Assembly (NCBI GenBank): GCA_027618475.1
Contig: JAQCEJ010000008.1
Coordinates: 1 to 64,000, forward strand
Direction of reading: 5' to 3'
Length of the DNA: 64,000 nucleotides
Source of the DNA: Planctomycetota bacterium
GTDB taxonomy: Bacteria > Planctomycetota > Planctomycetia > Planctomycetales > Planctomycetaceae
The notes beneath the pieces were generated by a model. That model ran no database searches and had not been told where the DNA came from. It saw only the letters and a list, made by a program, of their open reading frames with translations. The translations under genes were made by a program, and so were the position numbers. Of this stretch, positions 55,180 through 64,000 are shown piece after piece (the first letter of the stretch is position 1; every line of letters begins with the position of its first letter).

Positions 55180-56385
55180 ATGTTGAATTTCCACTTTCTA
55201 AAAGCAGCAAAAGCAAAAATCCTTGCGCCATCCCTCGTCGTGTTGACCGTACTGTTCGTTCCGCTCTCTTCAACGTCACGCGCCGACGACAAACCCGCTT
55301 GGAAACCCGGCCACTCGCATCCCTACGGAGACGGCGAAATCACGTTGTCACAACCCGTGCTTGTGGCAAGAAGTAAGACATTTTTGTGGTTCCCGTCGCT
55401 CTCTCGTCTCTCGGATGGCCGGCTGTTGGCGATTATGTCCGACTACGCCGACGAACATGTAAAAGTCTCGACTGCGAATCTCGCCTGGTCAGACAATGGT
55501 GGATTAACGTGGTCGAAACCCGTCAAAGGACGCTATGGCGACCCGACGTTGACACTCAAAAACGGCGACGAGCTGATGCTGCCGTATTACCTCCACCCCC
55601 TCGGCGAGAACGTGATGGGGGAGCAATATCAAATTGGCAAAGTGGGGAAATCGTCGGCGAAACTGATGAAAGAGAGAGTGACTGTCCGCGGCTGGTCGCG
55701 ACCCGATCAAATCAACCCGACGACTGGCATGGCGGGCTTCGTGTTCAACGGCGATACGCTGATCGATAATGACGGAAAATACCTCGCCAAGTTATACGGC
55801 CACTACAAAGATACGCCCCGTTACGCACTCGTGCTCGCAGAATCGGAAGACGGCGTCGCCTGGACCATCCGCTCAACAATCGCCGGTGAAGATTGCCCAC
55901 TCGAAGGTGCCGAAGGACCATGCGAAGCGGCATTATGCCGACTCGCCGATGGGCGATTGATGTGCGTATTTCGACTCGCTTCCAATGTATCTTACGGCCA
56001 GTCCTTCAGTGATGACGAAGGAAAAACGTGGTCGGCAGCGCAAGCAATGCCGGGTGTGTTTTCGGTCCAACCGAGTCTGGATGTCCTGCCGAACGGTTCG
56101 CTCGCATTAAGCGGCGGACGGCCTGGCATTTATCTCTGGATGAATCGCGATGGCAAAGGACTGACATGGGACAAATTCGACGTCGTCGCCAATCACAACG
56201 AATTCGTGCCGGACGAGAAAATCACCGACGCCGGCAAGTCGAGTTCGTATACCGAAGTTGTCCTGCTTGATGAAAATCACTTGCTCTTGATTTACGATCG
56301 TATCCCGCACAGTTGGGCCGCCATTCCCGACGATTCGAAAGAGACGAACAGCATCTGGGTGGTTCGCGCAACGATCAACGAATAG
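55180..56385 (+). CDS. Sialidase-superfamily secreted protein
   Basis: A 401-residue protein with a signal peptide (ILAPSLVVLTVLFVPLSSTSRA) and a BNR propeller: SDNGGLTWSKP and FSDDEGKTWSA are Asp boxes, and WFPSLSRLSDGRLLAIMSD opens the propeller. No clear YRIP motif was seen, so it is likely a BNR-fold glycosidase or lectin of unknown specificity. It is divergent from the ATPase gene and converges on the aldolase gene. Confidence 0.82.
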   Translation: MLNFHFLKAAKAKILAPSLVVLTVLFVPLSSTSRADDKPAWKPGHSHPYGDGEITLSQPVLVARSKTFLWFPSLSRLSDGRLLAIMSDYADEHVKVSTANLAWSDNGGLTWSKPVKGRYGDPTLTLKNGDELMLPYYLHPLGENVMGEQYQIGKVGKSSAKLMKERVTVRGWSRPDQINPTTGMAGFVFNGDTLIDNDGKYLAKLYGHYKDTPRYALVLAESEDGVAWTIRSTIAGEDCPLEGAEGPCEAALCRLADGRLMCVFRLASNVSYGQSFSDDEGKTWSAAQAMPGVFSVQPSLDVLPNGSLALSGGRPGIYLWMNRDGKGLTWDKFDVVANHNEFVPDEKITDAGKSSSYTEVVLLDENHLLLIYDRIPHSWAAIPDDSKETNSIWVVRATINE

Positions 56386-56399
56386 CCTCGTTTGACCGG

Positions 56400-57062
56400 T
56401 CATTTTGCGTTCATCTCGCTGCGCGCCTGCTTGATCAAGTCGACATACTGCGCTGCCAGCGTGCGGATGCGATCGAAATCTCCCTCTTTCACGGCTTTGG
56501 CTTCAACGAGCGACGAACCAAGGCCGACAGCGCACGCCCCGGCTTTGACAAAACTCTTGACGGTTTCAAGATTGACCCCGCCGGTCGGAAGCAACCGCAC
56601 GTGCGGCAGCGGGCCGTGTATCGCCTTCAGATACGACGGTCCGCCGACGTCTGCCGGAAAGACTTTGACGATGTCGGCCCCGGCCTCCCACGCCGTCAGC
56701 ACTTCGGTCGGCGTGAAGGCTCCCGGCAGAATCATCTTGCTATACCGTTTACACAACTTGATGACGTCGGTGTTGACCGTCGGTGAGACGATGAACTCGG
56801 CCCCTGCGAGCAACGCCGCCCGGGCCGATTCAGTATCGAGCACCGTCCCCGCTCCGAGCAAAATTTTGTCGCCGAGGTCTTTCCTCACGGCTGAGATAAT
56901 ATCGAGCACACCGGGAACGGTGAACGTCACTTCGATCACATCGATCCCCCCGTCATACAGCGCGCGGGCGACATTGACGAGTTGCTCGCCAGAGGGAGCA
57001 CGAATGATGGCGACGGCACCGCAGTCAAGGACGCGCTGAAGGGGATCGGAAGACGAAGGCAT
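56400..57062 (-). CDS. eda: KDPG/KHG aldolase
   Basis: A 220-residue class I aldolase that cleaves 2-keto-3-deoxy-6-phosphogluconate (and 4-hydroxy-2-oxoglutarate) to pyruvate and an aldehyde. The Schiff-base Lys is K133 in ADIVKVFPAD, with E44 in VIEVTFT and phosphate contacts in LGAGTV, PGAFTPTE and PTGGV. The length is usual for the family. AGGATTTG lies upstream. It stands alone rather than with edd. In planctomycetes it probably serves breakdown of uronic or aldonic acids. Confidence 0.93.
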   Translation of the reverse strand: MPSSSDPLQRVLDCGAVAIIRAPSGEQLVNVARALYDGGIDVIEVTFTVPGVLDIISAVRKDLGDKILLGAGTVLDTESARAALLAGAEFIVSPTVNTDVIKLCKRYSKMILPGAFTPTEVLTAWEAGADIVKVFPADVGGPSYLKAIHGPLPHVRLLPTGGVNLETVKSFVKAGACAVGLGSSLVEAKAVKEGDFDRIRTLAAQYVDLIKQARSEMNAK

Positions 57063-57074
57063 TTCAACAAATCC

Positions 57075-57165
57075 TTAGAACTGGTTTTATATCCGTGCGG
57101 GCGATGGAAAACGTCCCATTTACCATGAACCGCTCCCACCCAGAGTTATGAAAATATTGTCGATG
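57075..57165 (+). repeat. ~95-bp intergenic palindromic repeat, copy D (diverged)
   Basis: TTAGAACTGGTTTTATATCC at the left and CAGAGTTATGAAAATATTGT at the right match the other copies in order and spacing, but the inner blocks have drifted. It sits immediately upstream of the eda ribosome site, in the 127-base gap before the next gene. Confidence 0.65.
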
Positions 57166-57189
57166 TCGAGCCGGAACGATAGACACGAT

Positions 57190-57657
57190 TCACGCCGTGG
57201 CTGAGTAGAGTTCGGCGAATTCGAGCACCCATTGGTCGATCAACGCTTTGAACGATTCGAGGTTGACGTCGGTTAGTGGCTGAAAGTGATTGCGGTGGAA
57301 GATTTCTTTGTTGCGAATCGTTCCCTTGGCGGCCAATTCGACGATGTGTATCGGACTGTACGGACGCACGACCATTTCGAGCAGACTGAAAAGCGTTTCC
57401 GTACGGCTGAACTCGTCACGTGTGATCTTCGCCCCCCAACCGTCGCGAACGGCAGTCTGTACTTGAAAACCGGGGAAATGATCGCTGACTTGCCGGAGGC
57501 AGGCCTCGATGTGTTCGGAGAGTTCGAGTCGAAACCGGGTATGCAGGTTTTTCAGGTCTTCTTCGCTCATCGCCTGCGCGGCGGCTTCCTGACCTTTTTT
57601 CTCGCGGGTCTGTGATCCCCGATCGATGGCTCGTTGCAAACGTTGTTCGAATTCCAT
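57190..57657 (-). CDS. Hypothetical cytoplasmic protein
   Basis: A 155-residue helical protein (MEFEQRLQRAIDRGSQTREKKG..., then LHTRFRLELSEHIEACLRQVSDHFPGF, VELAAKGTIRNKEIFHRNHF). The composition is normal and the frame is clean. It looks like a conserved planctomycetal protein but no function is recognised. Confidence 0.65.
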   Translation of the reverse strand: MEFEQRLQRAIDRGSQTREKKGQEAAAQAMSEEDLKNLHTRFRLELSEHIEACLRQVSDHFPGFQVQTAVRDGWGAKITRDEFSRTETLFSLLEMVVRPYSPIHIVELAAKGTIRNKEIFHRNHFQPLTDVNLESFKALIDQWVLEFAELYSATA

Positions 57658-58031
57658 ATTACGTCCGTCATCTGGTAGAAATGTCCGTCAAAAATGGGCG
57701 AGAGGCTTGTGACATGAATTTTAAGGCCCGCTCGATATCGGATGCAACGCGAACGGTCGATTTTCCTGACACGCCATTCACGGCAGAGGTGTCGTGTGCA
57801 AGGTTGCAGGGGGCAGATTTGTCCCCTCATTTCAGCGGCACTTTTTGCCGTTGGAACAAGGGAGATCATCCTCGTCGGGCGTATTCGGCAAAAAGTCGCG
57901 CTTGACGCGAAACCGAATCTCGCAGACACTATTGTAAATGTGACAAGCAATACGTACCAAAATCGGCACGTCCGACTCTTGCGGTGTCGACCGTTCGAGT
58001 CAGGAAAGTTGAAAATGGGACGAGAAACACG
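57658..58031. other. 374-bp divergent intergenic region with an 11-bp inverted repeat
   Basis: ACTTTTTGCCG (57840-57850) and CGGCAAAAAGT (57886-57896) are exact inverse complements with 35 bases between. The region separates divergent genes and shows no convincing reading frame. The repeat could be an operator or form a hairpin in the transcript. Confidence 0.45.
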
Positions 58032-58349
58032 ATGGAAATGTTCGACTGGGATCTCTGGCATCGATCGCAATGGAATTGGGCTCTCCTGATTTTAATCATA
58101 ACTGCTGGTGTGGCCGCAATTTTAAAAATTCGTACGTGGATGACGGAGAGTGAGGATCCTGCGGCCTCGGCGCAGCAAATGCTCTTGCAAATGAAAGATT
58201 TGAACCAGGAAGGTGTCCTGACGGATGCCGAATTCCGAAAAATCAATAGTCGGTTCAACAGACGATCCGATGACGCTCCCATTCTGATATCACCTCCCTT
58301 GCCTTCGGAAGGGAACTCATCTCGCGAGGGACCGTCCATATCCAGGTGA
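58032..58349 (+). CDS. Small membrane protein with SHOCT-like tail
   Basis: A 105-residue protein. One helix (ALLILIITAGVAAILKI) is followed by a short C-terminal segment, MLLQMKDLNQEGVLTDAEFRKINSRF, with the SHOCT pattern (L-x-x-L-x-x-x-G-x-L-T-x-x-E-F). GAGAAAC lies before the ATG at 58032. It is 75 bases ahead of clpX on the same strand, so may be cotranscribed. The role of SHOCT tails is unclear, often oligomerisation. Confidence 0.7.
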   Translation: MEMFDWDLWHRSQWNWALLILIITAGVAAILKIRTWMTESEDPAASAQQMLLQMKDLNQEGVLTDAEFRKINSRFNRRSDDAPILISPPLPSEGNSSREGPSISR

Positions 58350-58424
58350 ATCTAGCGGCATAGATGTACGTTTTTGACACTGAAATATACGACGGTCTTG
58401 ACCGGCAGCATTGAAGGAAACCTG

Positions 58425-59699
58425 ATGCCCTCGGGGACGGATTTCAACTCAGGCAAACGTGGCTCCACCGGCAAGAAGAACGCCAACTGCTCCTTTTGCC
58501 GAAAAAGTTATCGTGAGGTCGGACCTTTAGTGGAAGGTCCGGAAGACGTTTATATCTGTGGTGAGTGTATAGAACTCTGTCAGACGATCCTCGATCAGGA
58601 ACGTCGGCGGAGAGGAACCCCTCGAAAACTCTTCAACAAGGTTCCCACACCCAGAGAAATCGTCACCCATCTCGATCAATACGTGATCGGACAGGACGAC
58701 ACCAAGCGAACCCTCGCCGTCGCTGTTCACAATCATTACAAGCGGCTCATGCTCCACGAAGATGCGGAGAATGACGTCGAAATCGAAAAATCGAACATCA
58801 TGTTGATCGGCCCTACGGGGTCGGGCAAAACGCTGATGGCTCGAACGCTCGCCAAGTTTCTGCAAGTTCCGTTCGCGATCGGCGACGCCACCACGCTTAC
58901 CGAAGCGGGCTACGTCGGCGAAGACGTCGAAAACCTGCTGCTCAAACTGCTGCATTCCGCCGATTTCGACATCGAAGCGGCACAGCGCGGCATCGTGTTC
59001 ATCGACGAAATCGACAAGATCGGCAAGACGAGCCATAACGTCTCGATCACACGCGACGTTTCGGGCGAAGGGGTTCAGCAAGCGCTGCTCAAGATGCTTG
59101 AAGGAACCGTGGCCAACGTTCCGCCTCAGGGGGGACGAAAACATCCCGAACAACAATACATTCAAGTCGACACGACGAATATTCTTTTCATCTGTGGAGG
59201 AACATTCGTCGGACTGGAAAACCTCATCTCGAAGCGATTGGGAAAAAAGAAGATCGGCTTCGGAGCGATGGCGGGGGACAAGGAAGAGCGAAATCAGAGC
59301 CCCCTTCCTCACGTCTGTGTCGACGATATTATCGAATACGGCATGATTCCCGAACTTGTCGGCCGCTTGCCGGTGCTGACAACGCTCTCTTCGCTCAGCG
59401 AAGCGGATCTTGTACGGGTGCTCGTCGAGCCGAAGAATTCGCTGGTCAAACAATACCAGAAAATCTTTTCGCTCGAAGATTCACAGCTTGAATTCACCGA
59501 CGAATCGTTACGGGAAATTGCCCACATCGCCAAGATGAAAGAAACCGGTGCGCGAGGTCTGCGGAGCGTGGTCGAGCAGTCGATGTTCGACATTCTCTTC
59601 GAACTTCCCGAACGGCCGGGCCACAAGTACATTCTCACTCCCGAGGTCGTACGTGGCGAAAAACCCCTCTTTCCCGAAGGCGAAACCGCCGCCGCGTAA
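58425..59699 (+). CDS. clpX: ClpX ATPase subunit of the Clp protease
   Basis: A 424-residue AAA+ unfoldase that feeds proteins to ClpP. The start at 58425 has AAGGAAACC upstream. The N-terminal zinc-binding domain shows Cys pairs at 22/25 and 45/48 (CSFC, CGEC), Walker A is GPTGSGKT at 129-136, and the pore loop, sensor and C-terminal regions are intact ([34 protein letters not shown]). clpP is not adjacent. A long-stem terminator follows. Confidence 0.95.
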   Translation: MPSGTDFNSGKRGSTGKKNANCSFCRKSYREVGPLVEGPEDVYICGECIELCQTILDQERRRRGTPRKLFNKVPTPREIVTHLDQYVIGQDDTKRTLAVAVHNHYKRLMLHEDAENDVEIEKSNIMLIGPTGSGKTLMARTLAKFLQVPFAIGDATTLTEAGYVGEDVENLLLKLLHSADFDIEAAQRGIVFIDEIDKIGKTSHNVSITRDVSGEGVQQALLKMLEGTVANVPPQGGRKHPEQQYIQVDTTNILFICGGTFVGLENLISKRLGKKKIGFGAMAGDKEERNQSPLPHVCVDDIIEYGMIPELVGRLPVLTTLSSLSEADLVRVLVEPKNSLVKQYQKIFSLEDSQLEFTDESLREIAHIAKMKETGARGLRSVVEQSMFDILFELPERPGHKYILTPEVVRGEKPLFPEGETAAA

Positions 59700-59751
59700 G
59701 TCGTGCCACGACCGCTCTCTTGAGCGATGACCGAATACCGACATTCATGCG

Positions 59752-59794
59752 ATCACTGCCGTGTTCCCTGGGAACACGGCAGTGATTTGCTTTT
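59752..59794 (+). terminator. clpX terminator
   Basis: ATCACTGCCGTGTTCCC (59752-59768) pairs with GGGAACACGGCAGTGAT (59770-59786), a stem of about 16-17 bp, followed by TTGCTTTT. It is 53 bases after the clpX stop. The rest of the 330-base gap to 60029 holds no supported gene. Confidence 0.85.
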
Positions 59795-60029
59795 GGCTCC
59801 CTGCGACGCACCTCCGTGCTTTTGATGGCCTTGCAGCTGGCCTCTGTGACGACGGGCCGGACATGCTGGTCTGGGCGACTGTCAGGCCCCTGCTGTCGAG
59901 CAGATGCCCCGATTCTGTCGTTTTTCCCATTTTTCTGGATGTGCCACACGCAATCGAACCGTTAGAATAAGGGGTTGAGAGATTGATTGTTTCACCGTCT
60001 ATTCCGTGGTTTTCAATCTGCAAGATATC

Positions 60030-60908
60030 ATGAATGTGTTTCTCGAATTGACAAGCAAGAGTTCCGGACCGAAACGCGTCCGGCTGAAATCGATGACCGT
60101 TATCGGTCGCAGTAAGCAATGTCAGCTGCGCATTCCCTCTACCGAAGTGAGCCGCGAACATTGTCAGATCGCGATTACTTACGATGGTGCCTTTCTTGTC
60201 GATTTGGGAAGTTCCAACGGTACCGAAGTTGATGGCAACACGATCAAGCCGGGGGCTCCCGTTAAACTTTCGTCCGGCATGCGTCTTTCGATCGGGCCGG
60301 CGGACTTTATCGTGCATTGCGAACAGGCGACCGGATCTCGAACGCCCGATCAAGACGATTCTGTTAATGAACGTGGAGAACCTCTCGCCGATACCGCGCT
60401 CATCACTCCCGGGTCGATTCCGACACGTCTCGATACAACTCGAAAAGAGAGGGATGAAAACCAGAATTGGCCGCATGTCATCGAAACGCTCGGTCAATTG
60501 CCGAATACAAATACCGACGGCGAATCGTCCGACGCAGAGCCCGATTTTGCCGAATGGGATGCGAATGCAACGAACCAGACCGATGCTGATGCATCCGATG
60601 CGAGTCAACAGCCTGACGAAACCACCGCGGACGTTAAACCCCGAAAACCGTTTTCGTTGTTCTCGCTGTTAAGACGAAACCAGACGTCGCCGTCCAAGGC
60701 GAAGAAAGAAGAATCTTCCGGCGCGGCAGACAAATCGGATGACGGACTGCATTTTATGCCGATGGAAAACGACGGCATCGATGTGGCCTCGATCGGCGAT
60801 GACGAATCCTCCGATAAGGACGAGGGGGAAGAAACCCTCGTGGTCGACCCGACGGAGGGACACCCAGATAACGATGATCTCGACGATTTTCTGAAACATC
60901 TCTCCTGA
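60030..60908 (+). CDS. FHA domain protein
   Basis: A 292-residue protein. Residues ~1-95 are a canonical FHA domain: VIGRSKQCQLRIPSTEVSREH, then VDLGSSNGTEVDGN, with the conserved Arg, Ser, His and NG residues, so it should bind phosphothreonine peptides. The remaining ~200 residues are acidic and low-complexity. Start at 60030 (MNVFLEL). It precedes a CaMKII-association-domain protein and a receiver-like protein on the same strand. Confidence 0.88.
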   Translation: MNVFLELTSKSSGPKRVRLKSMTVIGRSKQCQLRIPSTEVSREHCQIAITYDGAFLVDLGSSNGTEVDGNTIKPGAPVKLSSGMRLSIGPADFIVHCEQATGSRTPDQDDSVNERGEPLADTALITPGSIPTRLDTTRKERDENQNWPHVIETLGQLPNTNTDGESSDAEPDFAEWDANATNQTDADASDASQQPDETTADVKPRKPFSLFSLLRRNQTSPSKAKKEESSGAADKSDDGLHFMPMENDGIDVASIGDDESSDKDEGEETLVVDPTEGHPDNDDLDDFLKHLS

Positions 60909-61034
60909 CGACGAAAATATCATCACAAAATCGAGCTGTCGGCATCGGAACCTTGGCGCATAACATCGTTCCGGTGAGAAATGTAACGGCTTGTATGACG
61001 TCCCTCAACCAACGGAAAGGTTGTCACTGCTGAA

Positions 61035-61415
61035 ATGAGCGAACAATCAACGGAATTACTCGACCTGAGCCGGCAGTTGCTCAAAGCCATCGAGACCCAG
61101 AATTGGGAACAATACACGCTGCTGTGCGACGCCGATTTGACGGCGTTCGAACCCGAAGCCCGCGGGCATCTGGTGCAGGGACTCGATTTTCATCATTTCT
61201 ATTTCAAATTGTCGGGTTCGGGAAAACCGCGGCAGTCGACGATGATCGACCCCCGCGTACAGGTTTTCGGAGAGACGGCCCTCGTCACCTACGTTCGACT
61301 CACTCAATCGCTCGACGACAACGGCACGCCGCAAACGTCGGCCTGTGAAGAAACTCGAATCTGGCATCGCAAGAACGGCCAATGGAAACACGTTCATTTT
61401 CATCGGTCGGTCTGA
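61035..61415 (+). CDS. CaMKII association domain (SnoaL-like) protein
   Basis: A 126-residue NTF2-fold protein matching the bacterial version of the calcium/calmodulin kinase II association domain: LSRQLLKAIETQNWEQYTLLCDADLTAFEPEARGH, FHHFYF and ETRIWHRKNGQWKHVHFHRS are typical. Such proteins form oligomers with a deep pocket. It lies between the FHA protein and the receiver-like protein and about 30 bases before the latter. The role is unknown. Confidence 0.82.
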   Translation: MSEQSTELLDLSRQLLKAIETQNWEQYTLLCDADLTAFEPEARGHLVQGLDFHHFYFKLSGSGKPRQSTMIDPRVQVFGETALVTYVRLTQSLDDNGTPQTSACEETRIWHRKNGQWKHVHFHRSV

Positions 61416-61445
61416 ATCGAGAATAGTAAGAGCGGGGATTACGAC

Positions 61446-61841
61446 ATGTCGGCCTCTACAACCGAACGCGCGGTGGGAATACTGTGCACGCACGATTTGA
61501 TGTTCTACAGCCAGGTGACCGGGACCGCCCGGTTGAGGGGCAAAAACATGATCGGTGTGAGCAGCCTCGACGATCTGCTGGTCCGCATGGCGGAAGCCCC
61601 GGTGACATGCCTGTTTCTCGATCTGATGCTACCGACGCTCGACATCGAACGCGACATCCCGCGCATTCGAGACGCGGGATCGGCGGAAACGATCATCGTG
61701 GCCTACGGGCCCCATGTACAAGTCGATCGATTGGAACGAGCCCAGACTGCAGGATGTGACCAAGTGATGCCGCGCAGCCGGTTTTCATCGACGCTGAACG
61801 AACTGATCGATAACCACGTTCCCGATCGTGTTGAATCGTGA
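61446..61841 (+). CDS. Degenerate response-regulator receiver protein
   Basis: A 131-residue protein with the alpha/beta order of a CheY receiver. D59 in LFLDLMLP is at the phosphorylation position. The usual acidic pair is reduced to THD, the beta4 Thr/Ser is replaced (IVAYG) and the beta5 Lys is replaced (VMPRSRF). It may act as a phosphorylation-independent pseudo-receiver. GGGG lies upstream. The pairing with FHA and CaMKII-association proteins suggests a small signalling set. Confidence 0.55.
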   Translation: MSASTTERAVGILCTHDLMFYSQVTGTARLRGKNMIGVSSLDDLLVRMAEAPVTCLFLDLMLPTLDIERDIPRIRDAGSAETIIVAYGPHVQVDRLERAQTAGCDQVMPRSRFSSTLNELIDNHVPDRVES

Positions 61842-62088
61842 ATGTCTCGAAATGTGAATGTCCGACCGGTCCGTCTGTATCGAATTGAGCGAGGTATGCC
61901 GGATTTAACGACGAACGGTATGGGGTCAGGTAACCGATTACAGCGGTCAGGCAACTTCCATGTTCACTTTTTGCGACGAACTTTACAGTTCCACCTTGAC
62001 ACGTCTTATCTGACCTATACACTTTAACAATGAGAGTTTGCGAAAGTCTTTCTATCCCGACAGGTTTGAAATGTGGTCAATCATCACC

Positions 62089-62272
62089 CTGAACCGCGAA
62101 CCCCACTGGTTTCCAGAATGCGGCCATTTTAATAGGAACGGGTTTTGTGATGATGACCGCAGTAGCATACTCATTTTATAAAGATGCACAAGAAGCGACG
62201 GCAATACTTCAACAAACCGAAGCCGAACTCAAATTGGCCGTCGAACGCATAGAACAACTCGAAAACAATTAA
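62089..62272 (+). pseudogene. Decayed N-terminal copy of the following membrane protein
   Basis: In one frame the sequence reads TANPTGFQNAAILIGTG, then FVMMTAVAYSFYKDAQE and a short coiled coil, stopping at TAA 62270-62272. The next gene reads ANKPVGMQIGAILCGLG, then MLIATAIAYSFNKDLSE, clearly homologous. The copy has no proper start in frame: CTG at 62089 is one base out of phase. The only in-frame ATG is at 62150, giving at most a 40-residue peptide. It ends 85 bases before the real gene. Confidence 0.65.
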
Positions 62273-62357
62273 CACGAGCGCGGTGATTCGCACTCCGACC
62301 GGTTAGCGTCGGTGACGGTTCGAATCCTAACATCGTTTCGAAGCGAGGAATGTAAAC

Positions 62358-63881
62358 ATGGCAGCCAACAAACCGGTTGGAATGCAGATTGGCGCGATCC
62401 TCTGTGGCCTGGGCATGTTGATTGCCACGGCCATCGCGTATTCGTTCAATAAAGACTTGTCTGAAAACATGGCGAAGTTCGAGAAATCGGACGCCGACCT
62501 GCGAGCCGCGAACGATACTATCACGCGACTCGATCAGGATATTCAAGCGCTGAAGCAGAAGATCGGTTCGATTCTCGAACAGGTCGGAGTGGGTGACGAC
62601 AAGAACCCCACGACCGTGCTCGGCGATATGGAAAACCAGATTGCCACATACGGTGGAAACCTCGCTCAGCCGACGATGGTACAGACGATTATCAAGCTGC
62701 GTCAGGAACTGGATAACGCCGTTAAAGAACGCGACGCCGCTGCCGCCGACAAGAAGACAGCGGAAAGTACGGTTCTCGCATTGCGTGGGCAATACCAGGG
62801 CCAGGTGGACGAATTCAGCAAAGCGAAGACCGATATTGAAGGCCAGTTGTCCGACCTAATCGACGAGAAAGAAGAAAAGATCACGTCCAAGAATTCCGAA
62901 ATCGACGAACTGCGCGACGATCTGGCTCAGATCAAGATCGCACTCGAACGCGAACGCGAAGAACATAGTCAGGACGTCAAACGTATGTCGAGCGACAACA
63001 GCCGCTTGATTTCGACGAACGATCTGTTGCGTGAAAAACTGAACGAATTGACCGCCGATAATTTCGAAATGGAAGATGGCGAGATTCGCTGGATCGACAG
63101 TATCGATCAGACCGTCTGGATCAATCTCGGTTCGGCCGATAGATTGCCGGTGCAGACAACATTCAGCGTTTATTCCAAATCGGGTCGCGGCGTCGGTCGC
63201 GGTAAAGAAGATCTGATTGGTGCTATCGAAGTCATTCGTATCACAGGCCCGCATCTGGCGCAGGCAAGAATTCTTCCGGGGTCTGAAGACATCTCGCGTC
63301 CGATTACGCCCGGAGATGCCATCTACACTCCTCTCTGGAGCATCGGACGGCAGCCGAAATTCTCTTTCGTCGGTTTCATCGACCTCGATAAAGACGGTCG
63401 GAGCGATCGCGAAATTCTGCACGACATCATTGCCGCCACGGGATCAGAAATTGATAACGAAGTCGACGATCTCGGCAACCGCACCGGAGACGGCATCTCC
63501 ATCGAGACGAAGTTCCTGGTGATGGCCCAGCTTCCCGATCCGTCACAGAGTCCTGATCCCAAAGAACAACAGACCGGTCTTCGCGTTCTAAAAGAAGCCG
63601 ATAAAATGGTTAAAGAAGCCCGCGAAAGTGGCGTTCGTCGTGTCAGCCTGAACGACTTCCTCGATTATGTCGGCTACAAACCGCAGCAGCGATCATGGGT
63701 GCCGGGCGAGAAGGTGCCCTGGACACTGAATAACGGTTCTCAAAGCGTCACGACCGATCAGGTTGGCGGAATGAATCGCTTATCGACCGGGAACGTGTCC
63801 GGAGCTTTCACCCGCAGCAAACGCTTGAAGTCTGATACCGGAACAGGAAATACCAGCAAACTCTTCGGTGGCGGATACTAA
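62358..63881 (+). CDS. Membrane-anchored coiled-coil protein
   Basis: A 507-residue protein. One helix at ~7-28 (VGMQIGAILCGLGMLIATAI) is followed by a ~200-residue coiled coil (heptads rich in Glu, Lys, Asp) and a C-terminal globular part with a beta-rich middle (DGEIRWIDSIDQTVWINLGSADRLPVQTTFSVYSK). GAGGAATG precedes the ATG. A decayed copy of its N terminus lies just upstream. It ends with a terminator. Known widely only as a planctomycetal hypothetical protein; a cell-envelope role is inferred. Confidence 0.75.
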   Translation: MAANKPVGMQIGAILCGLGMLIATAIAYSFNKDLSENMAKFEKSDADLRAANDTITRLDQDIQALKQKIGSILEQVGVGDDKNPTTVLGDMENQIATYGGNLAQPTMVQTIIKLRQELDNAVKERDAAAADKKTAESTVLALRGQYQGQVDEFSKAKTDIEGQLSDLIDEKEEKITSKNSEIDELRDDLAQIKIALEREREEHSQDVKRMSSDNSRLISTNDLLREKLNELTADNFEMEDGEIRWIDSIDQTVWINLGSADRLPVQTTFSVYSKSGRGVGRGKEDLIGAIEVIRITGPHLAQARILPGSEDISRPITPGDAIYTPLWSIGRQPKFSFVGFIDLDKDGRSDREILHDIIAATGSEIDNEVDDLGNRTGDGISIETKFLVMAQLPDPSQSPDPKEQQTGLRVLKEADKMVKEARESGVRRVSLNDFLDYVGYKPQQRSWVPGEKVPWTLNNGSQSVTTDQVGGMNRLSTGNVSGAFTRSKRLKSDTGTGNTSKLFGGGY

Positions 63882-63906
63882 GCCATTGCCCAGCAATCAG
63901 CGATAA

Positions 63907-63942
63907 TAAAAAGCCACCGGCATCAAACCCGGTGGCTTTTTT
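63907..63942 (+). terminator. Rho-independent terminator
   Basis: AAAAGCCACCGG-catcaaac-CCGGTGGCTTTT with a following T run. It ends the coiled-coil protein gene 25 bases after its stop. Confidence 0.9.
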
Positions 63943-64000
63943 CGTGGTTAATCACAGATGGTGTGTAACTCCAGGCGAAGTTCACACAAAGACACCGAAG

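Noticed and set aside
62280-62345. tRNA-like T-arm sequence GGTTCGAATCC
   Set aside because: The flanking bases do not form a T stem, acceptor stem or anticodon arm; the match is to a short motif only.
1-64000. CRISPR arrays, rRNA operon or integrated phage
   Set aside because: No regularly spaced repeats, no rRNA-like blocks and no integrase, capsid or terminase genes are visible.

Overview
The window looks like a chromosomal segment of a planctomycete, most likely in the Planctomycetaceae. This rests on several traits seen together: Tat-signal Gfo/Idh/MocA oxidoreductases, a DUF1501 protein, a Pirellula/Verrucomicrobium-type cytochrome c domain, BNR sialidases, a PEP-CTERM protein, giant TPR proteins, FHA proteins, and a kinase fused to a DUF1080-like domain. 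Genes lie on both strands in short operons. I see no rRNA, tRNA, CRISPR array or complete insertion sequence.

Layout. 1-6.1 kb: a secreted oxidoreductase, then a GntR regulator / ABC ATPase / permease operon. 6.2-19 kb: secreted or surface proteins (DUF1501, a PKD protein, a sugar dehydrogenase-multihaem fusion, a Tat protein, a TolB-like propeller, two sialidases, an NHL propeller, a creatininase). 19.2-24.3 kb: a PhyH dioxygenase, a family 2 glycosyltransferase, an SGNH hydrolase and small secreted proteins. 24.6-40.6 kb: a locus diverging from about 32.4-33.05 kb. To the left are two TPR genes and a Wza-type polysaccharide export lipoprotein; to the right are a PEP-CTERM protein, an FHA-like protein and a second giant TPR protein. 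I read it as an exopolysaccharide/PEP-CTERM export or sorting module; no exosortase is visible here. 40.9-46 kb: peptidases (a gluzincin and M28-PDZ-PDZ) and a redoxin. 46-52 kb: a Ser/Thr kinase, an NfeD/FloA membrane-microdomain operon and a family 4 glycosyltransferase. 52-59.7 kb: CinA, a DUF4143-type ATPase with a perfect inverted repeat upstream, a sialidase-like protein, KDPG aldolase and ClpX. 60-64 kb: an FHA protein, a CaMKII-association-domain protein, a degenerate receiver and a membrane coiled-coil protein preceded by a decayed partial copy of itself.

Most notable observations. (1) The leftward giant TPR gene is split by one extra unit of a 10-bp tandem repeat; removing one unit joins two reading frames into about 1568 residues that match the intact 1537-residue paralogue. 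(2) Four copies of a ~95-bp intergenic palindromic repeat lie at 195-290, 40823-40917, 50908-51000 and 57075-57165. (3) A 16-bp perfect inverted repeat lies upstream of the DUF4143 ATPase. (4) A second palindromic element lies at 48091-48227. (5) A redoxin and its lipoprotein signal peptide are in different frames. All family calls come from reading the translated sequence by eye; no database search was run.
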